Below, piece by piece: positions 33,022 through 39,386 of a stretch of 39,386 nt of DNA. Every line of letters starts with the position of its first letter. Position 1 is the stretch's first letter. Made by a program: the position numbers and the translations under genes. The DNA comes from an uncultured Eubacterium sp. (GTDB lineage Bacteria; Bacillota; Clostridia; Lachnospirales; Lachnospiraceae): positions 1 to 39,386 of the forward strand of contig CAJOMD010000028.1 in NCBI GenBank assembly GCA_905235555.1, in the 5' to 3' direction. The notes below the pieces were generated by a model that worked only from the letters and a program-made list of their open reading frames with translations, did not search any database and was not told the DNA's origin.

Positions 33022-35664
33022 ATGAGCAAAGAATTTGAAAAGAATTATAATCCTCATGACATTGAGGATAGACTATATGAAAAATGGATGGAGAAGGGAT
33101 ATTTCCACGCGGAGGTAAATGAAGACAAAGAACCATTTACTATCGTAATCCCACCTCCAAATATCACAGGTCAATTGCATATGGGACATGCACTTGATAA
33201 TACATTGCAGGATATCTTAATTAGATTTAAGAGAATGCAAGGTTATGAGGCACTTTGGGTTCCAGGAACAGATCATGCATCTATCGCTACAGAAGCTAAG
33301 ATAGTTGAGAAGATGAGAGAAGAGGGTGTCACTAAGGAAGATATCGGAAGAGATGGATTTTTAGAAAGAGCCTGGGATTGGAAGAAGCAGTACGGTGGAA
33401 AAATTGTTTCACAGCTTAAGAAGATGGGTTCATCACTCGACTGGGAGCGTGAGAGATTTACGCTTGATGAGGGATGTTCTAATGCAGTTAAAGATGTTTT
33501 CGTAAAACTATTTGACAAGGGCGCAATTTATAGAGGTGAGAGGATTATCAATTGGTGTCCTAAGTGTCTAACTTCTATTTCTGATGCAGAGGTAGAGTAC
33601 GAAGAACAACCAGGTAAGTTCTGGCACCTACGCTATAAATTGACTGACGGTAGTGGTTATGTAGAACTAGCAACTACTCGTCCGGAGACAATGCTTGGTG
33701 ATACAGCTGTAGCAGTAAATCCAGCAGATGACAGATACAAAGAACTAGTTGGAAAGACCGTAATCCTTCCGCTAGTAAACAAAGAAATTCCTATAGTAGC
33801 AGATGATTATGTGGATATGGAATTTGGTACTGGTGTAGTTAAGATTACTCCAGCACACGACCCTAACGATTTTGAGGTAGGACAAAGACATGATTTGCCA
33901 ATCGTTAACTGTATGACAGACGATGCAAAGATTACTGACGACTTTCCTAAATATGCTGGAATGGATAGATTTGAAGCCAGAGATGCCATAGTAAAAGATC
34001 TAGAGGCAGAGGGTGCATTAGTAAAAATAGAAGACCACGTTCACAACGTTGGAACATGTTATAGATGTCATACTACAATTGAGCCTAGAGTTTCTTTGCA
34101 GTGGTTCGTTCACATGGATGAACTTGCAAAGCCGGCTATTGAGGCTGTAAAGAATGGTGAGACAGAGTTTATTCCAAAACACTTTGACAAGACATATTTC
34201 CACTGGTTAGAGAACATTAAAGACTGGTGTATTTCCAGACAACTTTGGTGGGGACACAGAATCCCAGCATTCTACTGTGACGATTGTGGAGAGATGGTTG
34301 TTACAAAAGAGGATAATCCGGTTTGTCCAAAGTGTGGAAAGCCAATGAGACAAGATCCAGATACACTTGATACTTGGTTCTCATCAGCACTATGGCCATT
34401 TAGTGTGCTTGGTTGGCCAGAGGAGACTCCGGAACTTAAATATTTCTATCCAACAGATGTTTTGGTTACTGGATATGACATTATTCTTTTCTGGGTAATT
34501 AGAATGATGTTCTCAGGTATTGAGCACACAGGTCAAGTTCCATTTAAGAAAGTTTTGATTCACGGTTTGGTTCGTGATTCTGAGGGACGTAAGATGAGTA
34601 AGTCTCTAGGAAACGGAATAGATCCGCTTGAGATTATAGAAGAATATGGTGCAGACGCTCTTAGATTTACTTTGATTACAGGTAACGCCCCAGGAAACGA
34701 TATGCGTTTCTATATGGAAAGAGTAGAAGCATCAAGAAACTTTGCAAATAAAGTTTGGAACGCATCTAGATTTATACAGATGAATATGCCAGAAGAAGGC
34801 ATTGATCTAAAGAAGAAGCCAGAGAACTTTACTGATGCAGATAAATGGATTTTGTCCAAATCTAATAAGGTGGCAAAAGACGTTACTGAAAACTTAGATA
34901 AATATGAGATTGGTATAGCGGCGGATAAGATTTACAACTTCATCTGGGAAGAGTTCTGCGATTGGTACATCGAGATGGTTAAGCCTAGACTATACAATGA
35001 CGACGATGAAACTAAGTATGCAGCACTATGGACATTGCAAAAAGTTTTGATTGATTCGCTAAAACTTCTTCATCCATATATGCCATTTATCACTGAAGAG
35101 ATTTTCTGTAATCTTCAAAGTGAAGAGGAGTCCATAATGATTTCTAAGTGGCCAAAATTTAGTGATGAGTATGACTTTGAAGAGGAAGAGGAAGCAGTAG
35201 AGACTATAAAAGAAACTGTAAGAGCAATCAGAAACGTTCGTAGCGAGATGAATGTTCCACCTTCTAAGAAGGCGACAGTATTCGTAGTATCTAAAGATGA
35301 GAAGGTTCGTGACATCTTTAAGAAGGGAAAGGTATTCTTTGCAACACTCGGATATGCTAGCGAAGTTATCATTCAGGAAGATAAGACGGGTATAGATGAC
35401 AATGCAGTTTCAGTAGTTATCCCAAATGCTAATATTTACATTCCATTTGCGGAATTGGTAGATATAGATAAAGAAATCGAGAGACTAGAAAAAGAAGTAG
35501 AAAAACTTGATAAGGAACTTGCTCGTGTAAACGGTATGCTTTCAAATGAGAATTTTGTATCGAAAGCTCCAGAGGCTAAGATTAACGAGGAGAAAGAAAA
35601 GAAAGCCAAATATGAGCAGATGAAAGAACAAGTTGAAACTCAACTTAAGAATTTCAAAAAGTAA
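33022..35664 (+). CDS. valS: Valyl-tRNA synthetase
   Basis: This 880-aa class I synthetase charges tRNA-Val. It has the HIGH motif as HMGH (53-56) in PPPNITGQLHMGHAL, the editing CP1 domain with TTRPETMLGDTAVAV, a zinc-knuckle-like pair (CDDC and CPKC), and KMSKS (524-528). An anticodon-binding domain follows, then the C-terminal coiled-coil arm (DIDKEIERLEKEVEKL) typical of ValRS. I chose the ATG at 33022 with AGAGGTGA upstream. No T-box leader is present; only 33 nt separate it from the TPR gene, so it may be read from the DUF5717 operon. Confidence 0.97.
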   Translation: MSKEFEKNYNPHDIEDRLYEKWMEKGYFHAEVNEDKEPFTIVIPPPNITGQLHMGHALDNTLQDILIRFKRMQGYEALWVPGTDHASIATEAKIVEKMREEGVTKEDIGRDGFLERAWDWKKQYGGKIVSQLKKMGSSLDWERERFTLDEGCSNAVKDVFVKLFDKGAIYRGERIINWCPKCLTSISDAEVEYEEQPGKFWHLRYKLTDGSGYVELATTRPETMLGDTAVAVNPADDRYKELVGKTVILPLVNKEIPIVADDYVDMEFGTGVVKITPAHDPNDFEVGQRHDLPIVNCMTDDAKITDDFPKYAGMDRFEARDAIVKDLEAEGALVKIEDHVHNVGTCYRCHTTIEPRVSLQWFVHMDELAKPAIEAVKNGETEFIPKHFDKTYFHWLENIKDWCISRQLWWGHRIPAFYCDDCGEMVVTKEDNPVCPKCGKPMRQDPDTLDTWFSSALWPFSVLGWPEETPELKYFYPTDVLVTGYDIILFWVIRMMFSGIEHTGQVPFKKVLIHGLVRDSEGRKMSKSLGNGIDPLEIIEEYGADALRFTLITGNAPGNDMRFYMERVEASRNFANKVWNASRFIQMNMPEEGIDLKKKPENFTDADKWILSKSNKVAKDVTENLDKYEIGIAADKIYNFIWEEFCDWYIEMVKPRLYNDDDETKYAALWTLQKVLIDSLKLLHPYMPFITEEIFCNLQSEEESIMISKWPKFSDEYDFEEEEEAVETIKETVRAIRNVRSEMNVPPSKKATVFVVSKDEKVRDIFKKGKVFFATLGYASEVIIQEDKTGIDDNAVSVVIPNANIYIPFAELVDIDKEIERLEKEVEKLDKELARVNGMLSNENFVSKAPEAKINEEKEKKAKYEQMKEQVETQLKNFKK

Positions 35665-35683
35665 GAAATTTTGTCTAGTTTTA

Positions 35684-35692
35684 TGGTAAAAT
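35684..35692 (+). promoter_or_regulatory. Extended -10 promoter for the 47-aa gene and zinc-ribbon TPR gene
   Basis: TGG-TAAAAT is an extended -10 with no -35 at proper spacing, 38 nt before the start at 35730. No terminator separates it from valS. Confidence 0.4.
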
Positions 35693-35729
35693 ATTCAAAG
35701 TATCAATCAAGATATGAGAGGAGAACAAA

Positions 35730-35873
35730 ATGATTAATTTTGACGAAGAAATCAAAAAATTTCATCCAAGTTTAGAGATTGAAGAAGCAGAAGATGCTAT
35801 TTACAACAATAACATTTCTGATATTACAGATGTGATGGTCGAAATGGTAGGAGAGTTAAAGGGAGACAAATAA
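35730..35873 (+). CDS. Small acidic protein of 47 aa, unknown function
   Basis: The frame begins MINFDEEIKKF and ends MVGELKGDK. It is acidic and predicted helical, with no membrane segment. AGAGGAG at 35716-35722 gives a good ribosome binding site. Its TAA is followed directly by the ATG of the zinc-ribbon gene with no gap, which points to translational coupling and supports it as real. I do not recognise a family, but the length and position suggest a small regulator or partner of the downstream membrane protein. Confidence 0.7.
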   Translation: MINFDEEIKKFHPSLEIEEAEDAIYNNNISDITDVMVEMVGELKGDK

Positions 35874-37304
35874 ATGATTTGTTATAATTGCGGAAACATT
35901 CTTACCAATAGCGACTATTGTAGTCACTGTGGAATGGATGTTAGTGTGTATAAAAGAATAGTTAAGCTTTCTAACACATACTACAATGCTGGTATCACAA
36001 AAGCTAGGAATAGAGACTTAGCTGGTGCTGCTGATATGCTCAGAAGAAGTGTTAAGCTTAACAAAAGAAATGTAGATGCTAGAAACTTACTTGGCCTAGT
36101 TTATTTTGAGATGGGTGAAACTGTACAGGCATTCTCAGAGTGGGTAATGAGTACAAATATTCAGCCAGATAATAATCCGGCCGATAGATATTTGGTGGCT
36201 ATTGAACAGGATAGAACAAAGGTAGATGAACTAAATCATACTATTAAGAAGTTCAATATAGCTCTAGAATATGCGAATGAAGGCACAGATGATATGGCCA
36301 TCATTCAACTAAAGAAGGTTTTAAATCAGAACCCTAAATTCATTAAGGCGTCACAACTTTTGTGTTTGCTTTATATGAAGAATGGCCAGTATGAGAGAGC
36401 TAAGAGAACAATACTTAAATCGTTAAAGATTGATAAATGTAATCCTCTAAGCATTCGCTATTTGAGAGAAACGAATATGTATATGGAAGAGGAGCGCAAA
36501 AACGATCCTGAAAAGCGAATGAACAGAAGAAGAAAACTTAAGGGCACTATGGTTGATAGACCATACCTAAGTGGTGATGATGTTATCATTCCAAAGAAGA
36601 GTTTCAGAGAATCAATTACTGGTGCTCAAAGTATCTTGTATGTAATCATTGGTATTTTGCTAGGTGCTGCGCTTATATACTTTGTAGTGACACCTGCCAA
36701 GATGGCTCATGTTACTGATACAGTGAACGAAGCCAAAGTAGATTACAATAAGAAGATGGCTGTTAAAAATACATCTATGGGTGAATTACAAGATAAAGTT
36801 AAATCGCTTGAGAAAGAGAAAAACAATCTAAATTCAAAGTTAGCAAAGTTTACAGATACAGATAACTCTATAGCAGATAACTACAATTATTTATTGGAAG
36901 CAGTTGATAAATATTTGCAGGAAGATTATGATGCGGCAGCAAAGTCGCTAGGCAAAGTGGATGCTGACATGAAGATGAATTCAAAGGCTTTTGATAGCGT
37001 TTACAAGACGATGAGTAAGAAGATGTCGGGCAAGATTTCTGGTGGTGCATATGATGCTGGAATGGAAGCCATGAATGTAAATGACTACAACGAAGCTATT
37101 AAGCAGTTTAATAAGTGTTTGAAGGTAGATAAATCTAATACTGAAGCTATGTACTATTTGGCTTGGGCTTATAAACATAATGGTGATAACGAGAATGCTA
37201 AGAAGTGGTTTAAAGAAATTGCAGATAATTATGAAAGCTCTGATTATTACGACGAAGCCAAAACACAATATGAAGATCTAAACGGTGGAAGCGACGAAAA
37301 CTAA
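35874..37304 (+). CDS. Zinc-ribbon and TPR membrane protein
   Basis: This 476-aa protein has an N-terminal zinc ribbon (C3, C6, C16, C19; CYNC and CSHC). Cytosolic TPR repeats follow (about 35-200), then a basic linker and one membrane helix (about 250-272). Outside the membrane comes a coiled coil (MGELQDKVKSLEKEKNNLNSKL approximately) and a second set of TPRs (about 330-470), including YNEAIKQFNKCLKVDKSNTEAMYYLAWAYKHNGD. The protein thus links TPR arrays on both sides of the membrane. No enzymatic motif is present. A scaffold at the envelope is inference. It ends at a strong terminator. Confidence 0.75.
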   Translation: MICYNCGNILTNSDYCSHCGMDVSVYKRIVKLSNTYYNAGITKARNRDLAGAADMLRRSVKLNKRNVDARNLLGLVYFEMGETVQAFSEWVMSTNIQPDNNPADRYLVAIEQDRTKVDELNHTIKKFNIALEYANEGTDDMAIIQLKKVLNQNPKFIKASQLLCLLYMKNGQYERAKRTILKSLKIDKCNPLSIRYLRETNMYMEEERKNDPEKRMNRRRKLKGTMVDRPYLSGDDVIIPKKSFRESITGAQSILYVIIGILLGAALIYFVVTPAKMAHVTDTVNEAKVDYNKKMAVKNTSMGELQDKVKSLEKEKNNLNSKLAKFTDTDNSIADNYNYLLEAVDKYLQEDYDAAAKSLGKVDADMKMNSKAFDSVYKTMSKKMSGKISGGAYDAGMEAMNVNDYNEAIKQFNKCLKVDKSNTEAMYYLAWAYKHNGDNENAKKWFKEIADNYESSDYYDEAKTQYEDLNGGSDEN

Positions 37305-37314
37305 ACTATAAAAA

Positions 37315-37341
37315 AAGGAATTGCCCCGTGGCAATTCCTTT
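37315..37341 (+). terminator. Rho-independent terminator after the zinc-ribbon TPR gene
   Basis: AAGGAATTGCC-type stem (GGAATTGCC, 37317-37325, with GGCAATTCC, 37330-37338) and loop CCGT, followed by TTTTAT. Flanking A and T runs extend the pairing. Confidence 0.9.
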
Positions 37342-37362
37342 TATAGATAAATGGAGAACAAG

Positions 37363-39386
37363 ATGGATAAGTTAATTAAACTATTTAAACCTGATTTATC
37401 AGATAGAAAACATAAAATATACTTTGGAATAAAAGTGGCAGTAGCACTAATCTATACTGGTTTTATGTTGAAAGTTTTTATTGATAAGGGTTATTACAAT
37501 ATAAAAACGGTTAACAAACAGGAAGTTGCTTTTATTGAGCCATCAAGAATAGTAATGGTTCTTTTGATTTGGTTAATCGGAATGATTATATTGTTTGCAA
37601 ATATCAAACTATCTAAAAAGCAGAATACTATTGCTAGTATTGCGTTGAGTCTTATTTCAATAGTTTTGGTATTTGTTAATACTCAATTTATCCTTTCTAT
37701 GGGTGTGATGAAAGACGTATTTGGATATTTAATCCATATGCGTTTTATTCATATCGTATTTAACCTATTTATTCTAACGACTATATTTTTAGTCCTATAT
37801 GCTATTACAAATAGCTTTAAAATATCAATTTATGTGTTATCTATTTCAGCACTAATTCTTGCATTGATAAATTACTTTGTCACTCAATTTAGAGGAACAG
37901 CATTTATTGCGGTAGACATCACTACAGCTGACACTGGCCTAAGCGTGGCTGGAGGATACAGTTACCAGCTTGTGTTTAGAATGATTATCGGAATAATGAT
38001 GACAATGCTTATTTGTTTTGCAGCATCTAAGCTTGGCAGAAATCCTATTAAATTCTGGTGGCTAAGAGTAGCAGTGGCTATACTTGCTATTGTGTTTATT
38101 CTAGTGGGCTATGTTAAACTTTGGAACAGCAATTATTACGATAAGTTAATCAAAGTTAAATACTACAGGCCACAGGAAACATATATGCAAAATGGTTTCT
38201 ACATTTCATTCTTTAAGACTATTAAAGATATAAGAGTGGAAGCGCCTAAGGGATATTCTAAAGAAAAAGTGGAAGGCTTCGCCAAAAAGTATCCTGGCAC
38301 AAAGGCCACTACCAAGGATGCACCAAATATTATTGTGGTGATGAATGAGGCGTTTACAGATTATAGTATGCTCTGTGATCTAGACATAAACAAAGACAAC
38401 CTTCCTTTTTTACATAGTTTGAAGGACAATACTATTTCAGGAAGATTATTTACACCAGTGTTTGGCGGAGGAACGGTTTCTACAGAGTTTGAATCACTTA
38501 CATCAAACACTATGACATTTGAACCGTACGGTGTTACATCATACACCACATTTATACGTGACCCTATGGAATCACTTGCATCAAATCTTAAAGAGCAAGG
38601 CATAGGAAAAGCGGAAGCATTACATCCATTTATAAAGGAAGACTACAAACGCGATAAAGTTTACGAATACTTTGGCTTCGACAGTTTCTATGGAATGGAA
38701 GACTTTGGAGAAAACCCAGAGATATGTGGTACTTTTATCTCGGACAATGCCGATGTGGAAAAAGTAATTGAAAAGTATGAGAAGTACAGAAAATCTAGCA
38801 AGAAGCCATACTTTATGTACAATGTTACAATGCAAAACCATAGTCCTTTCCTAAGTGGAGCAAACTTGGGAAATTACAAACTTGGCTATAAGGCAAAGAT
38901 GCCAGAGGCTAATGAATATATGAATTTGATTAGTCACTCTGATGCTTCGGCCAAAAAACTAATTAACTACTTTAAGAAGGTGGATGAGAAGACAGTAGTA
39001 TTGTTCTTTGGAGATCACCAACCTAAGATTGAAGATTCATTTTTTACTAATATAGATAAAACATTTAAACTGAAGAATATTCCATATGATCAAAGAAAAC
39101 GTATTTCTTCTTATTACTTGTGGGCAAACTTTGATATAGAAGAAAAGGAAGATTATGACATAAGTTCAAACTTCTTGGAAGAGTTAGTTCTTAAGACAGC
39201 AGGACTTGGAATGTCAGGCTACCAGCAAATGGCAAATGATATTATGAAAGATGTTCCTGTGGTTTCGCTTTATGGATGCATAGATAAAAATGGTAAATCA
39301 TTTATGGCCACAGATAAGAAGTCTAAATACTACAAGAGATTAAATGATTACCATATTGCTCAGTACAATGACTTGCATGATGTGGA
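37363..39386 (+). CDS. LTA synthase-like sulfatase-fold membrane enzyme, 3' truncated by window
   Basis: The open frame runs 674 codons to the window edge with no stop. About five to six membrane helices fill the first 255 residues. The extracellular sulfatase/LtaS domain follows. It shows a metal-binding Glu in IIVVMNEAFTDYS, the nucleophile Thr in FGGGTVSTEFESLT (T371), and FFGDHQPKIE near residue 550. LtaS-family enzymes transfer glycerol-phosphate from phosphatidylglycerol to build lipoteichoic acid or related polymers. Acceptor specificity cannot be told. The start has TGGAGAACAAG upstream. It is preceded by a terminator, so it needs its own promoter, which I could not place. Confidence 0.88.
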   Translation, partial: MDKLIKLFKPDLSDRKHKIYFGIKVAVALIYTGFMLKVFIDKGYYNIKTVNKQEVAFIEPSRIVMVLLIWLIGMIILFANIKLSKKQNTIASIALSLISIVLVFVNTQFILSMGVMKDVFGYLIHMRFIHIVFNLFILTTIFLVLYAITNSFKISIYVLSISALILALINYFVTQFRGTAFIAVDITTADTGLSVAGGYSYQLVFRMIIGIMMTMLICFAASKLGRNPIKFWWLRVAVAILAIVFILVGYVKLWNSNYYDKLIKVKYYRPQETYMQNGFYISFFKTIKDIRVEAPKGYSKEKVEGFAKKYPGTKATTKDAPNIIVVMNEAFTDYSMLCDLDINKDNLPFLHSLKDNTISGRLFTPVFGGGTVSTEFESLTSNTMTFEPYGVTSYTTFIRDPMESLASNLKEQGIGKAEALHPFIKEDYKRDKVYEYFGFDSFYGMEDFGENPEICGTFISDNADVEKVIEKYEKYRKSSKKPYFMYNVTMQNHSPFLSGANLGNYKLGYKAKMPEANEYMNLISHSDASAKKLINYFKKVDEKTVVLFFGDHQPKIEDSFFTNIDKTFKLKNIPYDQRKRISSYYLWANFDIEEKEDYDISSNFLEELVLKTAGLGMSGYQQMANDIMKDVPVVSLYGCIDKNGKSFMATDKKSKYYKRLNDYHIAQYNDLHDV

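Noticed and set aside
1-39386. CRISPR array, prophage, insertion sequence or attachment site
   Set aside because: No regularly spaced repeats, transposase, integrase or phage structural genes were found. The tRNA genes at the start are not followed by an integrase or a duplicated tRNA end.

Overview
The window looks like a chromosomal segment of a low-GC Firmicute, most likely a Lachnospiraceae-type Clostridium relative. I base this on the AT-rich, AGA-preferring codon usage, strong AGGAGG-type ribosome binding sites, the order tig-clpP-clpX-lon-engB-DUF4364-rho-rpmE-DUF1385-prmC-prfA, and the DUF5717/DUF5716 pair, which I know mainly from that family. Apart from one CYTH gene and one predicted antisense RNA, everything is on the + strand.

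Layout. 1-300: end of a tRNA cluster (Gln partial, Lys, Leu). 320-2232: a methyltransferase, a convergent CYTH gene and a DJ-1/PfpI protein. 2229-8477: protein quality control (trigger factor, ClpP, ClpX, Lon) followed by a frameshifted engB. 8480-13745: DUF4364 regulator, Rho, ribosomal protein L31, a DUF1385 membrane protein, PrmC and its substrate RF1. 13801-16074: a CpsB/CpsC/CpsD tyrosine-phosphorylation module for surface polysaccharide, with very Tyr-rich tails on both CpsC and CpsD and no glycosyltransferases beside it. 16136-18878: an HPr-kinase-like protein, a stand-alone PqqD/RRE-like protein and an ABC exporter. 18897-21800: GlmM, a VanZ-like protein and a HisC whose last codons are frameshifted. 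21801-22396: a gene-poor stretch holding a 13-codon reading frame, a terminator, a compact type I toxin-antitoxin-like locus and a structured clpB leader. 22397-27352: ClpB, two small membrane proteins and RarA. 27386-32988: a tight three-gene cluster (giant DUF5717 protein, Hsp70/actin-like DUF5716 protein, TPR protein). 33022 to the end: ValS, a 47-aa protein, a zinc-ribbon/TPR membrane protein and a partial LTA-synthase-like enzyme.

The best candidates for undescribed biology are (a) the type I toxin-antitoxin-like locus at 21924-22195, (b) the HprK-like/PqqD/ABC cassette, which has no visible precursor or maturase, and (c) the DUF5717/DUF5716/TPR cluster, whose Hsp70-like member has lost its second phosphate-binding motif. 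A ClpP with Asn at the catalytic Asp position and two apparent frameshifts (engB, hisC) also deserve checking.
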